NCBI GenBank assembly: GCA_963210315.1
Contig: OY723257.1
Coordinates: 2,232,001-2,296,000, forward strand
Direction of reading: 5' to 3'
Source of the DNA: Rhynchopus euleeides
Lineage: Eukaryota; Euglenozoa; Diplonemea; Diplonemida; Diplonemidae
DNA length: 64,000 nt
Numbering within the stretch: position 1 is the stretch's first letter; every line of letters begins with the position of its first letter. The position numbers were made by a program, and so were the translations under genes. Below are positions 54,869-64,000 of this stretch, piece after piece. A model generated the notes under the pieces. That model ran no database searches. It had not been told where the DNA came from and saw only the letters and a program-made list of their open reading frames with translations.

Positions 54869-55340
54869 CCCGCTTTCTTTCGCACCATGTTTCCCCCTCC
54901 TTGATATTTCTCCCCCCCACCCCCGCCCCCCCGGAGGGGAGCATGCTGTGACAACGAAATGGCCAAGCCATATGGTGCATAGCTACTGCTACTACAGGCA
55001 GCATCTGTCATAGTTATATACAGCACCGCCGATATGAAACCGTATGATTGATAGACCGAGGCCCCACCGAAGCCCTTAGAGAGGGCGCGTTGGTCCTTGC
55101 AGTTGAAGCAGTGATTTGGCACAGTCCAAGGGGAACGAAAGGCAATTCCCTCAGGGAAGCCTCGGGGCTGAGCGTAATGCTCTATGTGGCCTGCAGGTGG
55201 TGGGTGGGGCGATGATGCTTGTTTTGCCTATTCATAGGGTCCATTTTTTTCATTTCAAGTTTCATTGCCACATATGCACCCCGTTTCCCTGCTGCTCATC
55301 AGTCGGCCTGGCCAAACCACTTCGCCCCGTGCCCTTATTA

Positions 55341-55669
55341 CCGTATACGTAAATATTTTGGAACGTAAATATTATGGAACGTAAATATTTTGGAACGCTG
55401 GTGGGTTGGCGTTCCAGATTTTTTTCGTTCCATAATATTTACAGGGCTTTCTGCGACTCGGGGACTTGGACCAGGGGATCGGACGGCATACAGAGTCCCT
55501 GACGGGACCTACTCGTGCACTTTTCGCGCGATTCCTGACGCAAGCCGTCCTCACCACCGAGTCCCCAACTGGCCCTGTAAATATTATGGAACGTAAATAT
55601 TATGGAACGGACCGGCCAAAAATGGGCCCGTTCCATAATATTTACGTTCCATAATATTTACGTATACGG
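55341..55669. mobile_element. short relative of the composite element, with nested MITE
   Basis: Flanked by TA, with the same CCGTATACGTAAATATT ends and both hairpins as 22473-26858 but in reverse orientation and without LINE or hAT insertions. It contains the 144-bp MITE at 55438-55581. It shows the state before the two later insertions. Confidence 0.9.
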
Positions 55670-55887
55670 TATATAGTTTATCCTGACCTTACTGAGCTTT
55701 CTTGACCATGATCAAACAATATCAAAAAAAAAGGTTTTCTTGCCGAAACACCCCACCCCATATCCCTTGAGCTGAGTTAGCGGTATGCATTGCCGTATAC
55801 CACCACCACCACCACCACCCCCTTCTTTTCCCCCTTGTCGCGATATCCCATTTCCCGCCCCCCTTACCCCACCTTCCCCCCTCCCAG

Positions 55888-55922
55888 AAGCTGCTGTACA
55901 CTGCCTCACGGCTCTATTTTGA
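55888..55922 (+). CDS. predicted internal exon
   Basis: Thirty-five bases between ACCTTCCCCCCTCCCAG and GTGAGA; KLLYTASRLYF. A further acceptor (CACCCTACTGGCAG) opens 56050-56106 before GTGCGC. Confidence 0.55.
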
Positions 55923-56322
55923 GTGAGAAGGAGAAGGGTGATTTTGCACCTTTGGATCTTCTTCTCTTCTGCCGATGCCCCCCCCCCCCCCCACCCCTAC
56001 TGGCACCCCCCTACACCCTCACCAACCCCCCTCTCCACCCTACTGGCAGATGCCACATGCCATAATCCAAAGAAGCCTGAGGTCGCGAGGAGCCTCAGGA
56101 CAGCGAGTGCGCCCCCCCCCCCCCTCTCTCTCTCAAGTGCTTGACACCGTGCCGCTGGCGTGCTGCTCCCCTATCCCCCCCTCAAGCCCCAGCCAACGCA
56201 ATCAGCACGTGCACACCCCCCCCCCCTCTCTCTCTCCCCCCCCCTCTTCGGACAGTGTACTATCTCTGTTGCGGGTGTCTGCCGACTATTGCTCTCTCTC
56301 GCTCTCTCGTATATGATTCCAG

Positions 56323-56364
56323 TGTGAATATCCCTTGTGCCGAAGCGACCCGCAGCCGTCGAGG
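56323..56364 (+). CDS. predicted internal exon
   Basis: Forty-two bases between CGTATATGATTCCAG (after a CT tract) and GTGAGG. Two frames are open (CEYPLCRSDPQPSR or VNIPCAEATRSRR). A hAT-like element begins 45 bp into the following intron. Confidence 0.6.
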
Positions 56365-56408
56365 GTGAGGGTGGGTGGGGGAAATGGGGTCTCTCCAATA
56401 GGTTTGTT

Positions 56409-57288
56409 CAGGCTTGCTCCGTATTCCTTGAAAAATAGCCAAAATCCCGGAAATGTATTCCTGCTTTTTTCTAAGGATTTTTGCCTTGGATTTCGGACCC
56501 AGCAGTTCCCTGTGCCAGTCCCACAACCTCACGCAGTGCACCGCCTTGGAAAATTCTGTCACAAATCACTCATGGGCGCTCGTTTCGGCACGACTGCCGC
56601 GACCGGAACCGCATGGTGAAGGCCTCCTCGATCGAGACCACCACTGGCAGCCCCAGGTCCGGTAGCTCGCCATCCTCGGCCAAACACAATGTCGGCAATG
56701 ACCGCCTTATTGTCATTGCAATGTAAGGCGCGTACGACCGATACATGCGATGGTTGCCTCAACAGCATGAGGCGCTGCGCGGCTTGATGACCTCCTATAG
56801 GGTCGGCGCCACCTGACAGTTCCCACTGGTTCGACTCGCTAGATGGGGTATCCGGCGTCCACGGCTCATCTCTCCTGTGTCCAGTGATTCCGCCATCATC
56901 AGCTGCCAGATGAAAGCAAAAAATGGGTTTCGGGACCGGTTTTTCCAACGACACCCCTTCTTGACATGCCATAGTGGCATACGCGTCAGGACTTGGTGAC
57001 AAGACAGGCACAAGCCACAGGGGGGTCTGGGGGGCAGAGCCCCCCAGCCGCCGGAGGCCACGGTAGTGAACATCTGGGTCTTGGCTGGAAAGAACACCGG
57101 TGTTTTGGGTGCCGGGAAGAAACAGAAGAGGGGCGGGTGTCTGGAGGACTCATCCTCATCCCCCCTCGGAAAAAGTTTCCTAAGGAAAATCCTTAGAAAA
57201 AAATAAATTTCCCCTCCTAAAAATCCTTAGAAAAAAATCGGGAAATTTCGGAGAGTGTATTCCGTATTCCATGTTAGGAGCAAGCCTG
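56409..57288. mobile_element. non-autonomous hAT-like element (copy 4)
   Basis: CAGGCTTGCTCC and GGAGCAAGCCTG are the ends; GGTTTGTT at 56401-56408 and 57289-57296 is an exact 8-bp duplication. The ~52-bp motif is present in reverse (57019-57072). The GAA-loop hairpin was not found. Subterminal TTTTTTCTAAGGATTTTT is also inverted. Confidence 0.92.
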
Positions 57289-57342
57289 GGTTTGTTTCTA
57301 TTTTTTTTTTCATTTCTATTTTTTTTCCCCGCTTTTTTTCAG

Positions 57343-57519
57343 ACTTGCTTCTCTATCAAAAAACCCCCAGTTCGGACGTCACAGCTGGAGCCGCCCTGCC
57401 CTGCACCGCGTGTGATTTTTTCTTGTGCTCGTCCTGTGGAACATGGCCCTTCCCGTCTCTATTTTGTTGAAGCGGACACTCGAGTTTGGCACGCTGCTGC
57501 CACACCCTCCCCCACTTGA
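57343..57519 (+). CDS. predicted exon or gene end
   Basis: After CCCCGCTTTTTTTCAG, 58 codons plus TGA in phase 0 (TCFSIKKPPVRTSQLEPPCP, then RVIFSCARPVEHGPSRLYFV). A second frame is Cys-rich (CTACDFFLCSSC). It lies 55 bp after the hAT-like element. Confidence 0.6.
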   Translation, partial: TCFSIKKPPVRTSQLEPPCPAPRVIFSCARPVEHGPSRLYFVEADTRVWHAAATPSPT

Positions 57520-57615
57520 AGCACGGAACTCCAAGAGGTGGTGTACTTTGCGTGCCCCCTCTGTCTCTCTCTCTCCCTTTGAAACAAGAAAACATATCTC
57601 GCCGCGCGGATGCAG

Positions 57616-58334
57616 GTCTGCCCCCTGCGCCATCTCCTATCTTGTTGTGGCATCTTCATCCACACAGACCCCGCACAGCCCATGTTGTACGGTTATCTTT
57701 GTGTTTTTTTTGAATACTTTTCAATTTTCCCTGTCGGGCAGCCCAGGAAGGGCAAGCCCCCACCACAACAGAGGAACCGCGGGACACTCAGTTTGTGGGT
57801 GCCCAAAAAAAAATTCCACGTATAAACAGGCCAGGGTGTTGGGAACTTGGCACTGTCAGTTCTGTCGACATGCACTATTGCGCTATGACAAGTTGCATGT
57901 TGGGAATGTTTATGTACATTCATGAAAGGCCGTTAGGGAATCGCTTTAGTATTTTGGCGGCCGGCGAAGCAAAGCCATCGCGTGCGATAATGCATCGCGG
58001 GTCATATCGCTGGGAAAAGACACGCCACACCTCTCCATCGGATGTAGTTCTCTCTCTTGTCACGTCTTGTCCTCTTGTTACATTTGTTTGTCGCGTGGGT
58101 TCTCTTCTCTGAAGAGGAGCCACATACTCCGTTAAAGTGGCACATTGTCCTTGAAAGGATATGTCCCCACAGAATCATCAATGCCGCACCCCATCACAGG
58201 TGCTTTTTGCCCCACTGTCATACGTTCTTATAATCAATCACCGAAGTTACACATCAAATTCCCACGCCAGACAAAAATCCAATTCAGAAAGCAAGCGACA
58301 GGTCGCAACAATGCCTATGCAATATCACGGTTGA
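57616..58334 (+). CDS. gene 3' end, three or four exons
   Basis: Exon 57860-58043 (after GGAACTTGGCACTGTCAG; donor GTAGTT) reads MHYCAMTSCMLGMFMYIHER and on. It joins in phase to 58117-58199 (after GGGTTCTCTTCTCTGAAGAG; donor GTGCTT; PLKWHIVLERICPHRIINAA), then to 58247-58334 ending in TGA (QKSNSESKRQVATMPMQYHG). An upstream open segment from 57616 (GRPRKG... region; PRKGKPPPQQRNRGTLSLW) may be another exon, but its phase does not fit. In the last exon another frame (TKIQFRKQATGRNNAYAISR) is also open. Confidence 0.6.
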
Positions 58335-58402
58335 TCATCGAACCGAAGTCGCGATGTGCCCATTCTTGACACCACCCCCCACCTCCTTCCCCGATCACGG
58401 TC

Positions 58403-59790
58403 ATGCGGCGCGCGCACAAACAAAACATATATTATCTGCTAACTCTGGAAAAGGCAGATGCATGTGAAATGACTCAACTCGCCCCTTCCCCCCCTTACCC
58501 CCCCTTACCCCATACCCCCCACGCACTCGACCCCCAGACACCCCGCCTACCCCCCCCCTCCCCCACCCCTCCTCTCACGCAATGGTTGCAACGGTGACAT
58601 CCCCCCCTCTCTCTCTCTCTCGCACCCCACCCCCACCCTGACCCCCTCCACCCCTGTTCCGCTAACAGATCCGTCAAAGCTCCAAATAAGAGAGCTGCTG
58701 TGAGTCTCCACTCCCCCGGAGAAGTGTCAAGCGGTTGGTCGCGCAGCAGGGCATTGTTCGTCTTCGCAAACTCCTTCAAAACCAGTAGCACGTGTGTTGT
58801 CTTTCAAGCAGGTGCGGGGAGGGGGGGGGGGTATTTTCTTCGAAGGGCAGCGAGCGCATGTCTCAGTTTGCTCAGTTTGCCGGCGGGAGGGGGGGGGGGA
58901 TGGGTGGGGTGTCGAATCCGGCTTTAAAAATGGCCGTGCCTCAAATCAAGCAGCCTTGGGCATTGCCCCACAAGAATCCCCCGACAGTGGTTCCAGTTGT
59001 GTTTCCACTGGTTTTTTTTTGCTTCCGTTGCCATTCATGGAAAAAGTGATTTTGATGACGTTACCCCTCTGTGTTATGCTGCTTGCAATGGGCGAGAACC
59101 TGATGGATCGGCAGTTATTTTTCGATCATTCAGACACGCTCGTTCTTCTCTTTCTTTTGTTTTCATCCTGTCACACACGGTGATGGGCCCAGCATACAAC
59201 TCACCCGGTACATCGTCGAAACAACGAAGACGATCCAATATAGCGTCGTCCGACGATTACAATCACCTGTTTCTCTCAAGATCTTCTCCTATGCCGTCTA
59301 GTGCGTGGGTGGTGGCCTCTGCCTGCCAGCGAACATCCTCCTGTGCCTTCGGCACTCGGGGAAAGAAAGCAACCCATCGCAAACGAACTAAGTGCAGCTC
59401 AGTTGGAGCTGTGGCTGCACTGCCTCCTCTCCCGACAAGAATACACAGGAACACACAAGAAAGCAGCGCCGCCAGCAAGCAACGCAAATTTCTGCACGAT
59501 GCTGGCGCTGCGGGATACTGCCCGGAATATTAAAGCAAATCTGTCTCTTCATTCGCGTGCAGTTTATTTTTCTTGTTTTTTTAATATTTCCTCTCCTTCT
59601 TCTCCTCCATCCAGCTCTTCATATCTCCTGTGTGCGTCGTCCTGCAATGCCACTGGTCTTGCACGTCTGGTTTCCTCCTAAGGAGGAGCCAACACACTCC
59701 GGCAATCGTTATCCTTCTGCCGAATCTGCCGTTCTCCGAGAGTTCTTCGATGGGGTTGCCCAGGGAAGGGACCGCGGGTGGGGGTTCTGA
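58403..59790 (+). CDS. multi-exon gene with an ankyrin-like segment
   Basis: Exon 1 58403-58463 from ATG (MRRAHKQNIYYLLTLEKADA), exon 2 58669-58699 (CTGTTCCGCTAACAG; GTGAGT), exon 3 58750-58811 (donor GTGCGG; ALFVFANSFKTSSTCVVFQA), then 59047-59300 (donor GTGCGT) and terminal 59615-59790 (after TCTTCTCCTCCATCCAG; VLHVWFPPKEEPTHSGNRYP, TGA). Phases fit except between exons 3 and 59047, so one exon is probably missing. The segment DDVTPLCYAACNG in the fourth exon resembles one ankyrin repeat start. A minus-strand frame (58495-58791) overlaps exons 2-3. Confidence 0.6.
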
Positions 59791-60085
59791 ATATACCCGG
59801 ACACACCCCCCACGCACCCTCGCTGGAATCTAGCTCTGTGTTCTCGGGCAACTCCATGTGCTCGCCTGGCCTCCTCTATCCGCAACGCCCAACCCCCCTC
59901 TAGTCTAGGGGGGTTGTCGAAACCAGACGCAAGGAACAGCGGCCAGTGGCAGGGGGTAGTCCCCTGTTCAACGGCTGTTTGTTGTTTCTTTGATTTTCTT
60001 CAAAAGTTTACTGTATTTTGTTTTGAAAATATCGGGGTGGGGGGGGGGGGGGGCGGGGGAAATCAAGCGCACAGTTTTACGGTGC

Positions 60086-60493
60086 ATGGCAGTGATTTGG
60101 CAAAGAATCAGTGCAGATCCCGCCCGGTGGGGGCGTGTGCTGGGTGCAGGCGTGTTTTGCAACACACGCCATCCTTCAGGGATATGCACCGCCATCAGGC
60201 AAAGCCGTGTGTCTTACCCTGCTCGTGATCACAAGCGAGCCTGATGGCATTGTTTTGCCACCCCATTTCCAACATGCTCGTTACTGTCAGAATGTCTCTT
60301 GCCTTATTGTCTCTTCTCCTTCGTCCCTCGAAATCCTAGCCGGGTGTGCCGCCCTCGATACCGGACATGTATCCCCCCCACCCCCCCCCCCCCCCCGTTT
60401 TTGTTGAAGCCATTTGAAGCGAAAATCCTTCGTTTCCAGAGGCACAGCCTCTCCGTGGAGCCTCGCTCTCCAAACCAACTCGAAAATCATTAA
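60086..60493 (+). CDS. small complete gene model, 107 codons in three exons
   Basis: Exon 1 60086-60136 (MAVIWQRISADPARWGR, donor GTGCTG), exon 2 60180-60368 (after CACGCCATCCTTCAG; 63 codons; GYAPPSGKAVCLTLLVITSE), exon 3 60410-60493 (after TTTTTGTTGAAG; PFEAKILRFQRHSLSVEPRS, TAA). All are in phase 0. The introns are 43 and 41 nt; the second is nearly all C. Exon 2 is the firmest part. The start could lie further upstream. No family recognised. Confidence 0.6.
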
Positions 60494-60813
60494 AAAAAAC
60501 TGAGATCCCCGAACAGGTACATCATCATGCCACTTTCTTGATCCACAACAGCCCTTTTCCCCATAAGTCATACTCAGGCACGATGAATCCACAGCCCTTG
60601 GCTGTGTGCCTGCCTCTCCAAACACGCAAACAGAAGATACTTCCGGTGTTTTGCTCCGTATCCCTTTCCACTCACTCCCTCAGGGCTGAGCACCCGTGGT
60701 AGCGTGGGCTAATCACATTGGGTGGGGGGTTTATTCAACGCACAAATGATCACCGTGTGCACAGGCGACCCGCAGCTGTGCTGTAACATTGTTGCTCCCT
60801 GACGATGATACAG

Positions 60814-61117
60814 TGCAATCCTGCTGGGCCTTTGGGGCACGCCCACTGGTAGCGCCGGTCATGTGTTGATGCCCCTCCCTCCCTCCTCCCCTCCAGCCTC
60901 ATCGATCCCTCAGAAGAGGGCAAACATTACATCAGCACCTGGTGCCTTTCCGACAGCTATTCTTCAAACACAAATGGGCAAAAACGATCCATCGTCGAAC
61001 ATTGTAGCTTTTTTTTTTGCGTTAACCAAGCCCCCGGTCTCTAGCAAAGAAGACTGTTGGCAGCGCATGCGTTCGCTCATGTACTCCCATGCACAGAACC
61101 AGCGCACGAACAAGTAG
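60814..61117 (+). CDS. last two exons of a gene
   Basis: Exon 60814-60848 (CTGACGATGATACAG; GTAGCG; AILLGLWGTPT) joins in phase to terminal exon 60897-61117 (after CCCTCCTCCCCTCCAG), which reads SSIPQKRANITSAPGAFPTA and ends CWQRMRSLMYSHAQNQRTNK and TAG. The terminal exon is well supported; the first is short. Confidence 0.65.
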
Positions 61118-61149
61118 TGTGAAAAGTTTGAACAAGAATGTCGTGTGAC

Positions 61150-61860
61150 CAGAGCTATTCCTAACTAGGGGTCCGGATTCCATGATTTTGAATTTCAGAT
61201 TTTTCCTCTGTCTGGCGCGTTTTTTTTGCACTCTGTTTAGCGCGTTTTTTTTGCACTGCAGGAAAATAAATTTCTGGTGAGGATTCACCGGAGTGGAGGG
61301 TGCTGAGGGGCTGAGCGGCTGGGGGGATGCTGCCTGTGAGGGAGAAGATGCACCAAGCAAAGACACACGGCCCCGGAGGGGCCGTGTGTCTGTGTTCAGT
61401 GGTGCATTCCTCCGCACCTCAGTGCACTCTCCGACCTGCACGTCTACGGGGGTCTGAGCCCACATGGCAACCCCGAGTAAGGGGTGCAAACAGACACCCC
61501 ATGGCCAAAATGACCCCACCGCGATCCGCACAGATCCCAAATATTCAGAGGAACAGGGTTTTGAAAAACCTGTAAGTGGGGTCCCGCTGGGTGGGTGGTG
61601 TGGGTGGGCTGATTTCTGGCCTCCCAGTCACATCCTCCCTTCAGAAGTCCCTGAACCAGACCCACATTTCATGGGTGAAACTTGGCACGCACACCACCAA
61701 AATGACCCCACTACGATCCGCACGGAGCTCAAATAATGCAATAACGCCAGTCATGTGCGGCGATGCGATCAGTTTTGAGCCCCCCAAACAGGTGCCTCAG
61801 TAGCGCGTTTTTTTTGTATCCGATTTCGGTCACCAGCCCCCCGGACCCCCAGATTTAGGA
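61150..61860. repeat. satellite-family units and hairpins
   Basis: Two units (about 61506 and 61697) of the satellite core also found at 2828-3400 lie here. A 14-bp-stem hairpin (AGACACACGGCCCC and its inverse) spans 61361-61391. GCGCGTTTTTTTTGCACT occurs twice (61217-61260), with a related GCGCGTTTTTTTTG at 61804. GGGGTCCGG is inverted at both edges, so the block may be one decayed element. Confidence 0.6.
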
Positions 61861-62001
61861 AAAGCCCTGCGTGTGACAGCACACATTCTGAGAATGAAAC
61901 TGTTGAGTGTTCCCAGGTGAAGCAGGGCGAATGAATATGGTGCCCGTCCTTCACTCGATTTGGCAAGAAGTGCCAGCACCACCTTCCCTTAGCGCCCCCA
62001 G

Positions 62002-62398
62002 GTTGCAGACACCAGTGGGCGCAAGGGCTTGTGGCTTTCCTGAGTGTCGGACATATGAGATGAAAGACACACGCGCGACCTCCACCAACCATGCATTGCT
62101 ATGTCTTTTTTGCGGGGCAAGTTCTCCCGACCTCCCTCCCAAGTTTCGAAGAACAGAATCTGTTCCCCTTCTGTTATCATTAGCAGTGAGCCTCCGAATG
62201 AGTGCAAGTGTCAGTCGCTGCACTGCTCGAAAAAGAATATTTCAAAAATGTCTGGTTAACGGCGGTTTGCCCCATCCCCAAGCGCAATCCTCGAGATCTC
62301 GCAAATGCAGCTACAATCACGTTGCGACTATAGCAAAGGCACCTCACCCCTTGAGTGCTTCGTCTCTGCCATGGTGTCGTCCTGTGGCCAGCTGGTAA
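62002..62398 (+). CDS. gene 3' part, possible zinc-binding segment
   Basis: After TTAGCGCCCCCAG (62001) a frame runs to TAA at 62398. It contains CGFPECRTYEMKDTRATS and CLFCG, a C-x4-C ... C-x2-C spacing that could bind metal. A 63-nt intron (62121-62183, ending TTCTGTTATCATTAG) fits in phase. A GTAAGC lies at 62395, but using it creates a stop with the next acceptor, so the TAA is preferred. Confidence 0.55.
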
Positions 62399-62442
62399 GC
62401 GTACCGGAGGTGTGTGAGGGAGCTGGCGTACCCGCCCACCAG

Positions 62443-62602
62443 AAACCAAAATGCAGGAACCGGTTTTGGCAGACCTGATTACCCCAAATCACGGTTCTTA
62501 GCCTGGTGTGCCCAAATGGCGCTCCAGTTGAACGAAAATCAAGTGTTTCAAAACATCCACACAAGATTGCTCCAAATAAAAAAGTCGGCAGGGACCACCG
62601 AG
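62443..62602 (+). CDS. predicted exon
   Basis: Between ACCCGCCCACCAG and GTGGCA, one base plus 53 codons (NQNAGTGFGRPDYPKSRFLA, then QMALQLNENQVFQNIHTRLL). It looks coding, but its phase does not fit the model before it. Confidence 0.5.
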
Positions 62603-63056
62603 GTGGCACTGGCACATACCGAGGCTGCCAGTAGGTTAACTTGATCACCAGTCACAACAGGGGTGCCTGGCGCCCTTGTCGCTTGTGGTGAGGGATTTGA
62701 CCCAACTGGTATTCCAAAAGAGCGTGGCCCGTCCGCCTTGCCTGCCAGGCCTTTTGACCATCGAAGTAAAGCCCTGGAAAACAGCAGCCCCTGACGAGGG
62801 GGTTGCCGGGAGGGCGTCCATAAAACTACCTACCGTAGAACATAAACCGGTGTGACGTGTTCTGGCCCTGTACATAATCTGTCGCCAACAAATTGAACAC
62901 GCTGCAACTTGGCTTGATATACATCCATTCTGATTTCATTTTTATTCTTGCGATTTTGTTCCCCAGAACCAAAAAATAAACAACCAACCGTGCCCATTCG
63001 AGCTCCCCTCGGGTGTTCAGTAGTAGGTTCTTCACGACAAAAAAACCACTAACAAC

Positions 63057-63484
63057 ATGACTATGCTGTATCACTTCGCGGATCGCAACCTCTTCAATAT
63101 CGTCAACAAGCAAATGAATTTTAAAATGGCTTTTCCTCACGCATCCAGAATTAATATCCCCGAGAAACTAGAGCCGTCTGCCTGTCCGGCGTGGCGTGTC
63201 CTTCATCTCCTCTTTGTGTATGAACACCACTCCTCTATTTTGTTCATACATCCCAAGAGCGGTGTGCGTGTGTCGTTTGTTTGTTTTGTGATTCCCAACT
63301 TGGCTGTAGTCTTTGCACGGCTGATCCCCCTGCAAACATCCGTACATACACACCCCTCCCGTGCCTCTGTGCCCACCAGTGCCACACCGCACAGCGAGGC
63401 CTCACCCAGGCATGGAAGGCGGTGCAGCAGCAAGCCGATGCTTGTGACATTGGTCCGCTTGAAGCACCGCATTGTCCAACATAA
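63057..63484 (+). CDS. small two-exon gene, about 98 codons
   Basis: The ATG at 63057 opens 69 codons (MTMLYHFADRNLFNIVNKQM, then FPHASRINIPEKLEPSACPA) to a GTGCGT donor at 63264. The terminal exon 63395-63484 (after GTGCCACACCGCACAG) is 29 codons plus TAA in phase 0 (RGLTQAWKAVQQQADACDIG). Unspliced, the first frame is open to 63488. A minus-strand frame at 62826-63140 overlaps the first 84 bases. Confidence 0.6.
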
Positions 63485-63849
63485 TTGAAAAAAGTGTTGC
63501 AAAAGCCGTTGTGCCCGTAGTGCTTCTTCCCCCCCGCCCAGAAATGACACCCACTGGCGTCTTGTGTCACAAACACGACCCCCCCCCCCCTTCCCTGAAG
63601 GCGCCAGTGGATCACAGCGTGGAGCTGTTAGCGGAACACCCCCCTCCCCCCATCCCACCCCGAACCCACCTTCTGACAAGATATTGATTTGCTGAATGAC
63701 CCTGATGATGGCCAGAGTGCCAATTTGAAGTTTTGTCGGATTTTCCCGGAAAGTCCTTTCGTATATCTCTCTCACTCTCTCGATTCTCTTCTCTTATCTC
63801 TTCATCTTTTCACCCCACCTTTGCCACGCCTGCATGCGTTTCTCTTTAG

Positions 63850-64000
63850 GATACACATGCCGAGTCACGATATCCACTCTCTTGACAAAGCCTCTCAGAT
63901 GCTCCAACACTGTTGGTTGACAAGGGCAATGCAGAGGAACCTTTGCGCAAAGAAGACATTTCTTTCTGCGGAGTGGAGTGCAGTACCCCAGCACTGCCCG
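63850..64000 (+). CDS. partial exon running off the window
   Basis: An excellent acceptor (CATGCGTTTCTCTTTAG) is followed by one base and 50 codons open to the window edge (IHMPSHDIHSLDKASQMLQH, then AKKTFLSAEWSAVPQHCP). The product is unknown; it continues to the right. Confidence 0.7.

Noticed and set aside
62826..63140. A 104-codon minus-strand frame
   Set aside because: It looks protein-like but overlaps the + strand gene at 63057, which has an ATG, a consensus donor and a matching terminal exon; kept only as an alternative.

Overview
This window looks like nuclear DNA from an intron-rich eukaryote, probably a protist or alga; the lineage cannot be fixed from sequence alone. Three things point that way. 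Many short open segments are bounded by a pyrimidine tract plus AG on the left and GT (GTGAGT, GTAAG, GTATG, GTGCG and often GTAGT) on the right. There is a LINE-type reverse transcriptase with RNase H. There are cut-and-paste DNA elements with clear target-site duplications. I see no bacterial operons, ribosome binding sites, tRNA, rRNA or CRISPR.

Nearly all gene signals are on the + strand, and that strand is pyrimidine-rich (poly-C, poly-T, CT) over most of the window. I read it as a run of co-directional genes with short exons and pyrimidine-loaded introns. Exon models rest on splice consensus and on reading frame carrying across several introns; almost no product can be named. Exceptions are a C-terminal histidine-acid-phosphatase-like exon (1328-1453) and a possible ankyrin-like exon (59047-59300). 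The best multi-exon models are 15071-18691, 36756-37814, 38233-39059, 47719-48150, 58403-59790, 60086-60493, 60814-61117 and 63057-63484. A likely minus-strand gene lies at 19452-20449. Several models require unusually short introns (27-34 nt).

Layout of mobile DNA: a piggyBac-like element with a broken transposase N-terminus and an inserted LINE tail (4783-6344); hAT-like elements with 8-bp duplications (12349-13185, 33249-34097, 56409-57288), plus a fourth nested copy (25781-26755); a composite nest at 22473-26858, a TA-flanked terminal-inverted-repeat element filled by a 144-bp MITE, a 5'-truncated LINE with an intact RT-RNase H frame, and that hAT copy; and an 'empty' relative of the composite at 55341-55669. 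Further elements are a fractal palindrome (35341-36036), a TA-flanked MITE (37993-38187), a TTAA-flanked element (41642-42775), a TIR element with its own minus-strand frames (43881-44884), and scattered 5'-truncated LINE tails ending in GTTCAA repeats. Two long CT microsatellites and a diverged satellite family complete the repeat content.

The most unusual signals are the fold shared by the hAT-like elements (a ~52-bp motif plus a GAA-loop GC hairpin with differing stems), the ultrashort intron class, the 35.3-36.0 kb palindrome, and a hAT copy sitting inside an otherwise continuous exon.
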